Shown here: one piece after another, positions 1-8,600 of the stretch | Position numbering within the stretch: the stretch's first letter is position 1 | How the letters are laid out: the number at the start of each line of letters is the position of its first letter | DNA from: DASZZY01 sp036260395 | GTDB lineage: Bacteria > Actinomycetota > UBA4738 > CALAEC01 | Reading direction: 5' to 3' | Assembly: GCA_036260395.1 (NCBI GenBank) | Contig: DASZZY010000007.1 | Span: forward strand, 1 to 20,162 | DNA: 20,162 nucleotides | Notes under the pieces: model-generated | What the model saw: the letters and a program-made list of their open reading frames with translations, nothing else | Database searches by the model: none | Told to the model about the DNA's origin: nothing | Position numbers and translations under genes: made by a program

Positions 1-1408
1 CTAGCGTGAAGCTCGGCTCGGCGCCGAACGCCCCGGCGGCGTCGAAGGCGAACGGCTGGCCCGAGTCCGGCACGGCATCCTTCTCGATGGTGATCGAGCC
101 TTCCCGGGTGTTCTCGAACGTGCAGACCACGGCCTCGCCGGCGTCCAGCCCGATGGTGGCGGTGGAGCCGGCCACCGTGGTGTTCGCTCCCCCGCCGGTG
201 CACTGGAGGCCGGTGAGCTGCCACCCGGCCGGGAGATCGGTCTCGGAGACCGAATAGGTGCCGGGCAGCAGCCCGCTGAAGGTCCGGGACGCCGGGCCGG
301 CGGCGTCGTCGTCGGTCAGCGTGACGGGGCCCCCGAGATTCTCGGATGGGTCGAAGGCGAACGGCTGGCCCGAGTCCGGCACGGCGTCCTTCTCGATGGT
401 GATCGACCCTCGCGGCTCGGGTTTGTTCCTGAACGTACACGTGACGTTGTCGCCTGCAGCTCGCTGCAGGGTGGCACCGACGGCCTCGGTGACGATGGTG
501 CTCGTCCCGCGGAGTGAGGTGCACAACACCGCGGTCAGGTCCCAGTCCGCCGGCACGACCTCCTCGACCCTGTACCGCCCCGCCAGCAGGTCGGCGAACG
601 ACCTCGACCCGGCGCCCGGGGTCCCGTCGTCGGAAAGCGCGAACCCTCCCAGCGGCCCGGTGAAGTCGAAGGACGTGCCGGAATCGCTGGCGTCATCCTT
701 CACGATGGTCATCCCGCTGTCGTAGCAGAACGAGATGTGGCTCAGCCCGTAGAACGAGCCGTTGCTCGGGTTGACCGGAGCGTGGAGGAGCGTGTCCGAC
801 GTCGCTTCCTGCGCGTAGCTGAACTGGTTCGCGTTCGACCCGCCCTTGACGATGACCCGGTCGAGCTCCAGGTTCGACGACCAGTCGAAGACCTCCCCGA
901 GGGCCGTCCCGTACTTCGTCACCGTCACGCTCAGCATGCCGTTGGAGAACGTCCCCGACTGGGGCGGCTCGAGGCGGAGCTCGTGGAAGGTGGACGGACA
1001 GTTCACGTTCCCGAGGAGGAGCAGAGGCTGGACGCCGCTACCCGAGGGAGGCCCCGGGGTGTCGGGATCCGGAGCAGACATCGCAGCGGGTTCCAACGCC
1101 GCGGTCGAACTGGAGATCGGGCGCCGGAAACTGCTCGTCCCCGGGGCGGCGGTCGGCTCGTGGGCCGTCGCCTTGCCAGCGTCGCCGTCCACAACCTCCC
1201 CGGCCTCGTCGACGGAGGGATCGCCGGTCGGGGCCGGAGACGGCTCGACGACCTGCTGCTCCGACGTGTCCGGCGACTGCTCCTGCGTCTCGTCGGCGAT
1301 GAGGGGCGCCTGGATCATCAGGAGCGCGACGGTCATGATTCCCGCGAGCGCCACCCGGCGCCGCATGGCCGAGGGCCTTCCCGAAACGCTGTGCTGGTCC
1401 GGCCGCAT
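1..1408 (-). CDS. Secreted multi-domain protein with prealbumin/SpaA-like repeats (C-terminus beyond left edge)
   Basis: The frame is open from ATG 1408 to the left edge without a stop (469 codons visible). The N-terminus is a signal peptide: an arginine cluster (RRR) at residues 16-18, a hydrophobic run (VALAGIMTVALLMIQAPLIA), then an acidic, Pro/Ser/Thr-rich linker to about residue 115. Next comes a domain of about 110 residues ending in YGLSHISFCYD, a segment I recall from actinobacterial secreted proteins. It is followed by prealbumin-like (SpaA/Cna-B-like) repeats starting near residues 233, 336 and 439, a period of 103 residues. Each opens with (T/S)ITI(V)-x-KD-x(4)-DSG, and the first two complete units end in a CTF(R/E)N strand. 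I chose ATG 1408, which sits just after GGGGAGAGGG; ATG 1366 is an in-frame alternative also preceded by a purine-rich site. A cell-surface or adhesive role is inferred. Any C-terminal anchor lies outside the window. Confidence 0.85.
   Translation of the reverse strand, partial: MRPDQHSVSGRPSAMRRRVALAGIMTVALLMIQAPLIADETQEQSPDTSEQQVVEPSPAPTGDPSVDEAGEVVDGDAGKATAHEPTAAPGTSSFRRPISSSTAALEPAAMSAPDPDTPGPPSGSGVQPLLLLGNVNCPSTFHELRLEPPQSGTFSNGMLSVTVTKYGTALGEVFDWSSNLELDRVIVKGGSNANQFSYAQEATSDTLLHAPVNPSNGSFYGLSHISFCYDSGMTIVKDDASDSGTSFDFTGPLGGFALSDDGTPGAGSRSFADLLAGRYRVEEVVPADWDLTAVLCTSLRGTSTIVTEAVGATLQRAAGDNVTCTFRNKPEPRGSITIEKDAVPDSGQPFAFDPSENLGGPVTLTDDDAAGPASRTFSGLLPGTYSVSETDLPAGWQLTGLQCTGGGANTTVAGSTATIGLDAGEAVVCTFENTREGSITIEKDAVPDSGQPFAFDAAGAFGAEPSFTL
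42..406. repeat. Two near-identical 56-bp copies inside the SpaA-like repeats
   Basis: Positions 42-97 and 351-406 are identical except for one base (A/G at 77 versus 386). They lie 309 bp apart, exactly one 103-residue protein repeat. They encode the start of successive prealbumin-like domains (I-E-K-D-A-V-P-D-S-G-Q-P-F-A-F-D). The first domain of the series (near 712-670) is much more diverged. The near-identity points to recent internal duplication or gene conversion. Confidence 0.85.
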
Positions 1409-1667
1409 CCCTCTCCCCTTTCGCGCCGCTCGACGAACGGCGGTCCATCGGCATCACCAGCGATTGTGGAGAGGGGCCATTGCGCCGTACATAGACAACG
1501 GGTGCTAACTCGACTAGGTCCGCATGGCTACGGCCACCTAGCCGTTCGGAGCGCCGGCCACCTCAATCGTGACCACGCCGAAACCCTCGAGGAGAGCTGG
1601 AGGGAGGTGTCAAAGGAACGCTGACGGTGAACGCGCGGGAAGCAGCGCCCGACAGGGGCCCGACCCG

Positions 1668-2177
1668 CTAGCTCGTCCTGATCTGCCCCCGGATCTCTCC
1701 GGTGGGGAACTTCTCGGAGTGGACGTTCGCGTACGTCACGCCGGCCTTCATGGCCGCTACCAGCTCACCGAACTCTCCCGGGGCGATGCCCTGGGCCTCC
1801 GGCCCGATGATGTCGGACGGGTCGATCACGCCGGTCACCACGCCGCCGGGGCTCGGGCACGCGGGCTTGTCGCCGCCACCGCAGAGGAACGCGCTGACGC
1901 CGCCGACCACATCGCGCTGACCGAAGTGGATGTGGGCCCCGGTCGCGGGCGCCTCCAGGTTCGAGTACTGCAGGCGGTACCGGATCCGTTGGGCCGCCTC
2001 ATCGATGGTCGCCCTGAAGTCCCCGGATGCCGCGGTGGACACCGCCGGCACCTCTTCATATCCGATCAGCGTCGCCTGGGCTTCGGTGGTCTGGGCCGAC
2101 CCCACCGTGGCCGCGCCGGCGACCAAGCCGACGGCCAGCACGACGACCGCCAGAGCAAGTAGGAGTTTCCTTCCCAT
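1668..2177 (-). CDS. Secreted CHRD-domain protein
   Basis: This 169-residue protein has a signal peptide (MGRKLLLALAVVVLAVGLVAG) with probable cleavage after the GSAQ region near residue 29. One CHRD domain follows. Its hallmarks are visible: the opening ATLIGYEEVPAVSTAASGDF, the central HIHFG, and the closing YANVHSEKFPTGEIRGQI. CHRD domains were first described in chordin. Bacterial versions are usually small secreted or periplasmic proteins of unknown function, so I assign no activity. Two cysteines (FLCGGG, PAC) could form a disulfide. ATG 2177 is preceded by a strong AAAGGAGGG Shine-Dalgarno sequence. The gene lies 82 bp downstream of paaD on the same strand, but the GC-rich hairpins between them suggest separate transcription. 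Confidence 0.9.
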   Translation of the reverse strand: MGRKLLLALAVVVLAVGLVAGAATVGSAQTTEAQATLIGYEEVPAVSTAASGDFRATIDEAAQRIRYRLQYSNLEAPATGAHIHFGQRDVVGGVSAFLCGGGDKPACPSPGGVVTGVIDPSDIIGPEAQGIAPGEFGELVAAMKAGVTYANVHSEKFPTGEIRGQIRTS

Positions 2178-2231
2178 GGTCCCTCCTTTCGGTCCGTTCC
2201 CTTCCCTTCGCCCCCGGCCGGCTGTGTCAAG

Positions 2232-2271
2232 GCGGCCAAGGGGCCGCGGACGGGGGCGGTCACGCCCCCGT
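2232..2271 (-). terminator. Back-to-back GC hairpins at the end of paaD
   Basis: A perfect 9-bp stem, ACGGGGGCG (2250-2258) with CGCCCCCGT (2263-2271), has a 4-base loop and spans the paaD stop codon. It is followed on the minus strand by a second 6-bp stem (GCGGCC 2232-2237 with GGCCGC 2242-2247). There is no T-tract, so this is at best a non-canonical terminator or an mRNA 3'-end stabiliser between the paa operon and the CHRD gene. Confidence 0.4.
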
Positions 2272-2769
2272 AGGTTCCTTACTCTTGAAACCCTCGAAGG
2301 GATTGCGGCACGAGGGGCAATAGTGGCGCGCCCGGCACGGCGAGGGCCCCCAGGCGGACTCCATCACCGTCTCCGTCGAGCCGCAGTAGGGGCACGGCAC
2401 GCCGCCCGGGCGGAGCAGCGGGACGACCGTCGCTCCGGAGGGCCGCTCCCAGTGCGGCGCGATGCCGTACTCGCGGAGTCGGGACCGGCCGCGCTCGGTG
2501 ATCCGATCGGTGGTCCAGGCGGGATCGAGCACGAACCGGACGCGAACGTCCCGGCCACCGGCGACCGCCCGGACTGCAGCCTCCGTATCCTCGCCGATCA
2601 CGTCCTTGGCCGGACAGCCGACGAACGTCGGGAGGAGATCGACCTCGACCTCAGCCTCGGACACCGCGACGCGATGGATCATGCCGAGATCCTCGATCGT
2701 GCACGCGGGGATCTCCGGATCGACGACCTCGCCGAGCGCCCGGCGTACCCGGTCCTCGAGGGTCCTCAC
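2260..2769 (-). CDS. paaD: Phenylacetyl-CoA epoxidase assembly subunit PaaD
   Basis: The protein has 169 residues. The N-terminal half is a MIP18/DUF59 domain (LGEVVDPEIPACTIEDLGMI, then DLLPTFVGCPAKDVI). The C-terminus is a zinc-ribbon-like pair of cysteine knuckles, CPYCGS and CPSCRNPFEGFK, typical of PaaD. PaaD is needed for a functional PaaABCE monooxygenase, probably by helping iron or Fe-S assembly; this is family knowledge. The start is GTG 2769, which overlaps the paaC stop as GTGA, indicating translational coupling. A GTG one codon upstream (2772) is equally possible. It is the last gene of the tetR-paaABCD run. No paaE reductase follows. Confidence 0.93.
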   Translation of the reverse strand: MRTLEDRVRRALGEVVDPEIPACTIEDLGMIHRVAVSEAEVEVDLLPTFVGCPAKDVIGEDTEAAVRAVAGGRDVRVRFVLDPAWTTDRITERGRSRLREYGIAPHWERPSGATVVPLLRPGGVPCPYCGSTETVMESAWGPSPCRARHYCPSCRNPFEGFKSKEPTGA

Positions 2770-3647
2770 CACGTCGCCCCCGGCATCGTCCGGTAGAGGC
2801 CGGTCATCTCCTCCCACAGCTGCGCGAAGTCCTCGGTGTGCTTGCCTTGGCGGCCCCCCGCGCCGGCGAAGGCGCCGCGGTGGACCCACCGGCCGTCGCG
2901 CCGCTCGATCCCTGGGACGGACAGCGTCGGGCCGGCCTCGATCTCGCCGGAGGACGTGGGCACCATCTCGCGGCTCGCGGCGTGCTCCGTGAGGACGTAG
3001 TCGAGCGACGCGGCCTCCAGCTCTTCTCCCACCCGAGCCAGCCACTCGCCCAGCAGGTCCTCGTTCGAGGTCGGCAGGACGCCGCTCTCCAGCAGAGCGG
3101 GCTCCTCGGGGACGGCCTCGAACAGCGCCATGGCCTCGCCCACGGCCGCCTCGATGCCCTCGACGAACCGCTGGCGGGCCTCGACCGGGCCTCCGGCCAG
3201 CCGGTCGAACCATCGGCGGGCATGCTCGAGGTGATAGCGCTCCTCGAGCCGGATCGTCCGGACGGCGTCGGCCAGCTCCTTCCACGACGACCGCTCCAGC
3301 GCCGCGAGCCGCACGTCGTCGGCGGTGTCGTACAGGTACTGGCGGGCCAGCGTGTAGCCCCAGTCGCGGTTCGGGCGCTCGCAGATCACCGCGTGGCGGT
3401 ACTCCTGGCTGTCGCGTCCGAGCGCGAGGGCGTCGGCGTCCGCGCCGGCCACCGGCTCGGCGAGCTGGTAGAGGAGGCGAGCGTGCGCCATCTCGTCCTG
3501 GGCGATGGAGGAGAAGGCCAGGTCCTCCTCGAGATGCGGCGCCCAGCCGGTCCATTCCGAGTGCCGGTGCCCGATGACCAGCTCGTCGTCGGCGATGGCC
3601 AGCAGCAGCGCGAGCCGGGGATCGGCCGCCATGGGATCAGCCGCCAC
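2766..3647 (-). CDS. paaC: Phenylacetyl-CoA epoxidase structural subunit PaaC
   Basis: This 293-residue protein of the ferritin-like PaaC family pairs with PaaA in the ring-1,2-epoxidase of phenylacetyl-CoA. The diagnostic segment is GHRHSEWTGWAPHLEEDLAF (residues 26-45). GTG 3647 is chosen as start because AGGAGG lies at 3654-3659, an optimal 6 bases upstream; an in-frame ATG at 3632 has no such site. The gene overlaps the end of paaB by 11 bases. Oddly for PaaC, it carries apparent di-iron ligand motifs: E22, E52-x-x-H55 (DEMAH) and E136-x-x-H139 (EERYH). I recall the E. coli subunit as lacking the iron site. It is also longer than the E. coli protein (about 250 residues), partly through a C-terminal extension. 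Confidence 0.93.
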   Translation of the reverse strand: MAADPMAADPRLALLLAIADDELVIGHRHSEWTGWAPHLEEDLAFSSIAQDEMAHARLLYQLAEPVAGADADALALGRDSQEYRHAVICERPNRDWGYTLARQYLYDTADDVRLAALERSSWKELADAVRTIRLEERYHLEHARRWFDRLAGGPVEARQRFVEGIEAAVGEAMALFEAVPEEPALLESGVLPTSNEDLLGEWLARVGEELEAASLDYVLTEHAASREMVPTSSGEIEAGPTLSVPGIERRDGRWVHRGAFAGAGGRQGKHTEDFAQLWEEMTGLYRTMPGATW

Positions 3648-3999
3648 GGCCGGCCTCCTGTCGGCCGGCCGGCCGGCGTCCAGGCCGGGGACGGTCGATG
3701 ACGAGGCCGCGCTCGGCCATCTGCTCCTGGACACGGCGGAGCTTGGCCCCCACCCCGACGTACCCGTCCTGCCGCCGGTAAGCCCGGTCGACGATCCCGC
3801 CGATCCCGGTCGGGTCCGGACACGGGTGGACCTCTCCCTCGCCGCGCCGTCGAATCGCGTAGGTGTCCGACTCCTTGTGGCGGAAGTGGGTCTCGCGGGC
3901 AAGGAGCATCGCCATGTCGAGGTCGGGGGCGTTGATCGAGCCCACCACCTGCCAGTCGTCGCCGGCCCGGCGGCGGGACAGCACGTCCCACACCTGCAC
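3637..3999 (-). CDS. paaB: Phenylacetyl-CoA epoxidase subunit PaaB
   Basis: This 120-residue subunit bridges PaaA-PaaC dimers in the epoxidase complex. The recognisable core is VWDVLSRRRAGDDWQVVGSI, then NAPDLDMAMLLARETHFRHKE, which parallels the E. coli PaaB pattern (VGS(L/I)xAxDxxMALxxAR). The start is GTG 3999 with AGGAGG at 4005-4010, 5 bases upstream; the paaA stop codon overlaps that site. It is about 25 residues longer than E. coli PaaB. The last stretch (RPRPGRRPAGRQEAGRGG) is low-complexity and overlaps the paaC start, so it may be non-essential. Confidence 0.92.
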   Translation of the reverse strand: MQVWDVLSRRRAGDDWQVVGSINAPDLDMAMLLARETHFRHKESDTYAIRRRGEGEVHPCPDPTGIGGIVDRAYRRQDGYVGVGAKLRRVQEQMAERGLVIDRPRPGRRPAGRQEAGRGG

Positions 4000-4009
4000 C
4001 GCAGCCTCC

Positions 4010-4927
4010 TCAGACCGCGACCCGGGGGATGCCGGCGAAGACCTCCCGCACCCAGCCGTGGTGGTCCCACATCGCCTTGCGGTACAGGAGGCGGGTCTTG
4101 GTCATCGGACCGTTCCCCCGGACGACCTGCCAGAAGTCGTCCCAGCCCGGGTCCGACCAGATCCACTCGCCGCGGTCCTCGTCGTACCGCAGCTCCGGGT
4201 CGGGAACCGAGATGCCGAGGTCCCACAGCTTCGGCACGTACGTCGTGAAGAACTCCTGCCGCAGGTCCTCGTTGGACCGGGTCTTGATCCCCCAGTGCAG
4301 GAGGACGTCCTTCTCCGGCTTCGACGGCGGGCCGAAGAAGTGCATGATCGGCCGCCACCACCGGTTGACGGCGTCTTGGAACATCTCGCGCTGCTCGGCC
4401 GTACCGGACACGAGCTCGAGCGTCAGGTCCTCGCCGTGCCGGAGGTGGAGGGATTCCTCCGGGCAGATCCGGCGCATCGCGCGGACGTACGGCGCGTACG
4501 AGCAGTCGAGGAGCGCCTTCTGCGTCACGAGGGCGGCGCCGTCGATCAGCCACCCGATCACCGCCACGTCGCCCCAGCTCTCGGTCGGGTAGTGGAAGAC
4601 GTTGTGGAACTTCGTCCGGCCGTTGACCAGGTCGTCCCACATCTGTTCGCGGGTCTTCCCGAGGTCCTCGGCCACCCGGTACAGGATCTGACCGTGGCCC
4701 GCCTCGTCCTGCACCTTGGCGGTCAGCGAGAGCTTCCGCTTGAGGGTGGGGGCCCGGGGGATCCACTCGCGCTCAGGGAGGCAGCCCATCACCTCGGAGT
4801 TCGCGTGCATCTCGATGAACTTCAGGGCCGCCTCGCGGTACTCGTCGGGCATCCAGTCGGACGCCTCGATCTTCTCGCCGGCGTCGATGCGGGCTTTGAA
4901 CTCGGCGCGTCGTTCCTCGTAGGTCAT
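4010..4927 (-). CDS. paaA: Phenylacetyl-CoA epoxidase catalytic subunit PaaA
   Basis: The protein has 305 residues, close to the usual length. This is the di-iron oxygenase subunit that converts phenylacetyl-CoA to ring-1,2-epoxyphenylacetyl-CoA. Iron ligands are visible in the expected order: E45 (NSEVMGCLPEREW), E75-x-x-H78 (KVQDEAGHG), an aspartate near 128 (GWLIDGAAL) and E157-x-x-H160 (PEESLHLRHGE). The NVFHYPTESWGD substrate-pocket segment is also conserved. ATG 4927 is preceded by AGGAGG at 4936-4941 (spacing 8). It begins 4 bases after the TetR stop codon, so regulator and enzyme genes are one transcription unit, followed by paaB 10 bases downstream. Confidence 0.96.
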   Translation of the reverse strand: MTYEERRAEFKARIDAGEKIEASDWMPDEYREAALKFIEMHANSEVMGCLPEREWIPRAPTLKRKLSLTAKVQDEAGHGQILYRVAEDLGKTREQMWDDLVNGRTKFHNVFHYPTESWGDVAVIGWLIDGAALVTQKALLDCSYAPYVRAMRRICPEESLHLRHGEDLTLELVSGTAEQREMFQDAVNRWWRPIMHFFGPPSKPEKDVLLHWGIKTRSNEDLRQEFFTTYVPKLWDLGISVPDPELRYDEDRGEWIWSDPGWDDFWQVVRGNGPMTKTRLLYRKAMWDHHGWVREVFAGIPRVAV

Positions 4928-4931
4928 CGCC

Positions 4932-5552
4932 TCACCCTCCTCGTATCTTCCCCGACCGCCGCCGTTCCAGCCCTCGGAGCAGGAGGTCGGTGAATCGGTC
5001 CGCGATCTCCTCCGGCGAGAGGCTGCCCCGGGGGTCGTACCACACGTACGTCCAGTTCGCCGCCGACAGCGCGAGCAGCCGCGCGAAGGTCGGGTCGTCG
5101 GGGCGGAGCTCCGCGATCAGCTGGTCCCACAGCGCCTCGTAACGGTCGCGCAGCTCGCGCACCTCGCCCCGGCGCGGCTCGGACAGCGCCCGCCACTCGT
5201 GGTGGAAGACCCGCGCTCCCTGGAGGTTGTCGGCGACGACCCGGACGTGGGCCCGCATCGCCTCCCGGAGCTTGCCCGCCGGTGGAGCGGACGAGGCCCG
5301 GACGGCCTCCAGGCTCGACAGGAACTCGGTGGCCGCCGAGGTCACGATGCCGTACAGCAGGTCCTCTTTCCGCTGGATGTGGGCGTACAGGCTGGGTGCC
5401 CGGATCCCGATGGCCTCGGCGATGTCGCGCATGCTCGTGGCGTGGTACCCCCGCTCGCTGAACAGCTCGGCGGCCCGCTCGAGGAAGAAGTCCCGGCGGT
5501 CCGCGGCGATGAGGTCCTGGAGGGCACGGAGGCTGGTTCGGGCGGCTCCCAC
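4932..5552 (-). CDS. TetR-family regulator of the paa operon (PaaR-like)
   Basis: The 206-residue protein has an N-terminal TetR helix-turn-helix (ERAAELFSERGYHATSMRDI, then AEAIGIRAPSLYAHIQRKEDLL) and a C-terminal all-helical ligand domain. It is the first gene of the operon, 4 bases ahead of paaA, which fits autoregulated repression of phenylacetate catabolism with phenylacetyl-CoA as the likely inducer (inferred). The start is debatable. TTG 5588 lies inside the promoter. ATG 5561 overlaps the putative -10 box (TACAAT 5565-5560). GTG 5552 lies 7 bases after that box and would be a leaderless start, so I use it. The DNA-binding domain is intact with any of these. Confidence 0.88.
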   Translation of the reverse strand: MGAARTSLRALQDLIAADRRDFFLERAAELFSERGYHATSMRDIAEAIGIRAPSLYAHIQRKEDLLYGIVTSAATEFLSSLEAVRASSAPPAGKLREAMRAHVRVVADNLQGARVFHHEWRALSEPRRGEVRELRDRYEALWDQLIAELRPDDPTFARLLALSAANWTYVWYDPRGSLSPEEIADRFTDLLLRGLERRRSGKIRGG

Positions 5553-5559
5553 GTGGCCC

Positions 5560-5588
5560 ATTGTACCTAACGAACGTTCGTTAGGCAA
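5560..5588 (-). promoter_or_regulatory. paa operon promoter with TetR operator as spacer
   Basis: On the minus strand, -35 TTGCCT (5588-5583) and -10 TACAAT (5565-5560) are separated by exactly 17 bp. A perfect 20-bp palindrome, CCTAACGAACGTTCGTTAGG, occupies 5566-5585, overlapping the end of the -35 box and filling the spacer, so a bound repressor would exclude RNA polymerase. From memory, it contains two overlapping matches to the CNAACGNNCGTTNG site reported for Thermus PaaR, and it resembles many TetR operators of acyl-CoA pathways. Confidence 0.8.
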
Positions 5589-5633
5589 AAGAAGAGGCGA
5601 TGCGGGCTGGGGGTGGACCCTCCATCGGTGGGA

Positions 5634-8600
5634 TCAGGACCTCCAGGCGACCGCAGCGATCTCGACCGGATCGGCGATGCCCTTCAGCCTCACGCGCCGG
5701 CGCTCGAGCTCGTCGCCGCGATCGCCCGCGTCCAGGAGGACCGACGCGCTCGCCAGGATCTGCCCGCCATCCGCGAGGGAGCCGATCCGAGCGGCGATGT
5801 GCACCGTCCTCCCGACGAAGCCCCCATCGGACCGCGTCGCCTCGCCGGCGTGAAGGCCGATCCGGACCCGCGGAGCGAAGCCGTGCGTCCGCCGGTGCTC
5901 GGCCAACCTGCGCTGGATGGCCACGGCGCAGTCGAGTGCCTGGCGGCTTCCGGCGAAGGCAACGAAGAACCCGTCGCCCGCGTGGTCGACCTCCTCCCCG
6001 CCGTGCTCCGAGAACAGCTCGCGGAGCGCGCGGTCGTGCCAGCCGCGAAGATCCTGCCAGCCGTCGTCCCCGATGGCGTCGAGCAGCGCGGTCGACCCCA
6101 CGATGTCGGTGAACATGAAGGTCCCCGTCACCCGCTCGGCAGCCGGGGGCTCGTGGCCGAGCTTCCGCAACAGCGTCTCCGCGCCCGCGACGATGGCATC
6201 GGCCCTGATGCGGCGACCGATGGCGGCCGCGTCCGTCAGAAGCTCAACGGCGCGGTCGAGGTCCCGCCCGTTCCCGGAGGACAACACGCGCGCCTGGTCG
6301 AGCAGCGTCCTTGCTGCCGCGGGTTCCGCTCGCATCCGGCGGTTCAACTCGAACGCGTCCGAGAAGTGCCGATCGGCCTCCGCCGTGCGCCCAAGGGTGG
6401 CCGCCAGGAGACCCAACGGGCGATCGACCGCCCCGGTCATCGCTTCGATCGGCGCGATGGCGTTCCTCCCGGCGTAGGGAGCGAGCGCCTCGTAGAGGAT
6501 CGCCGCTCGATCGCCCTCCCGCAGCGTCGCGACGACCTCCGCCAGCTTCGTCATGCCGAAGACCCACTCGTTGTCTCGTGGCAGGTGGACGCCGTGCTGG
6601 TCGACCAGGCCGTCGATCACGCCGGCGGCCTCGTCGTCCTTCCCGATCTCCGCGAGGGCCAGGGCCGCCACCGCCCGCACGAAGGGATACGAGCCTTCGT
6701 ACTCGTCGATCGACGCCCGGAGCGCCGCCTCGAGCTCCCGAAGTCGCCCTTGCTCCCGTCGGATCAGGAAGACCTGCACGAGGTGGGTGAATCGAGCGTC
6801 CCACGACGAATAGGCGCGCTCGCCGATCGCCAACGCCTGCTCGGCCAGTTCCTCCCCTTCGATGAGACGTCCTTCGAAGATGGCGAACAGCGCCCGGGAG
6901 GCCGAGAGGTACCAGCGTTGGGCGGGTTGCCGCAGCTCTCCGGCGATCCGCTCCTTCATGGCCAGCTCCTGGCGGGCTCCGTCCACGTCGCCGCGCTCGA
7001 GGAAGCAGATCATCCGGTAGTGGTGGCCTTGGAACGCCCGCTCGCCATCCCCGCCGGCCTCGGCAGCGTTGATCAGCTCCGCCGAGAGGACGAGCCGCTC
7101 GTCCGTCGTGTCCGGACCCCAGATCGCCGCCCAGCGCCCGTCCAGGACGTAGGCGAGCGTCCGGGGATCGCCGAGCCGCCGGGCCACCTCCACCGCCTGC
7201 CGGCTCAGTTCTCGCCGCGGCCCGGGGTCGAACTCGTCGCGGAGGGCGCCGGCCAGGCGAGCCAGGAGACGAGCGCGCAGGCCCTCGTCGGCATCGGCCA
7301 GCGCCGCGAGGGCCCGCTCGAGGAGCGGGACCAGCCGCCGATCCTGAGCCGCGCGGGCCCACACGAACCGTCCGCCGTATCCCAACGCCGCCCGGGCCAG
7401 GTCGCGCGCGAGGCCTCGCCGCTCCGCGAAGTCCGCGGCGGTGACAAAGGCCTCCTTGGCACCGGCGATATCGCCGGCGCGGGCGCGGGAGTCCCCCAGC
7501 CCGAGGAGGACTTCGGAGCGGACGCTATCGTCGACGTCGGACGCCAGATCGAGGGCCCGCAGCGCCATCCCGTAGAGCCGGATCGCCTCCTCGTACGCCA
7601 GGACGGCCGCCGCTTGCTCGCCCGCGCTCATGCACCAGCGCACGGCCATCGAGGCCTCGCCACGAGGAGCCGCCTCGTAGAAGTGGTGTGCCAGCTCGGT
7701 CAGCACCGGCACGGGATCGCTCCCGTGGATCTCCAAGAGCGCTTGGGCGACGCGCCGGTGAAGGTCGGCGCGCTCCCCCGGAGGGATGCCCTCGTACAGG
7801 GCGTCCCGGACGAGCTGATGGGAGAACCGCATCCAGCCCAGCCCCGCGGGCCCCTCGACCACGACCCGAGCCCCGACTGCCTCGTCGAGCGCGGCGAGGA
7901 GGTCGGTCCGCGCCATGCCGTCGAGGCGCTGCACCACCTCGATGCTGAAGTCGCGTCCCACCGCCGATCCTCGCGTGAGCACCAGCAGGCAGCGCTCCGA
8001 CAGGCGGTTCAAGCGGCGATCGATCACTTCGCGGATCCCCGGGGGGATGAGCGACGTCCACGGAGCGGTGTCCGGAGGCGCATCCAGCCGGCCCTCGCCC
8101 GCGAGCATCCGCACCACCTCCGAGACGAATAGCGGATTGCCCTCCGTCTCCCGGTAGAGGGCCTCCACCAGTTCGGGAGCGGGCTCCCGACCCGCGACGG
8201 CCTCCACGAAACCGGCCACGGACTCGAGCGTGAGGCCGTCCAGCATCAGGCGTCTCACCGCGGGCTCTCGCCCCAGCTCCGTGAGCGTGGGGGTGAGCGG
8301 ATGGTCCGGGGACACATCCGTGTCTCGATACGTTGCCAGGACCATGACTCGTGCCCGGGGAAGCGAGCGGGCCACGAACCGCAACAGCAGGAGCGATGGC
8401 TCGTCGGCCGAATGAAGATCCTCCAGCACCACGACCAGCGGCGCTCGCGATCCGGCGTTCCGAAGGAGCCCCGCCACCGCATCGAACAGGCGGAACCGCG
8501 CCGCCTCGGGGTCGCCGGCTCCGGGCTCGGCGGCGTCCCCGACGATGCGGCGGATCTCCGGCACCATCTGGGCGATCTCGGGGCCCCGCTCCCCGAGGTC

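Noticed and set aside
1585..1613. Exact TTGACA boxes upstream of the SpaA-like gene (1613-1608) and the CHRD gene (2230-2225), minus strand
   Set aside because: Neither has a TAnnnT -10 partner at 16-19 bp, so I do not call promoters there.
737..1624. Long plus-strand open frames over the left region (also 258-725 and 846-1508)
   Set aside because: They lie opposite a coherent minus-strand secreted protein with signal peptide and repeats. Their arginine- and proline-rich, domain-free translations are typical antisense frames of GC-rich genes.
5613..8132. 839-codon plus-strand open frame opposite the AAA-TPR-cyclase gene
   Set aside because: It is a GC-rich shadow frame with no recognisable domain. 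The minus strand has Walker, TPR and cyclase motifs over the whole interval.
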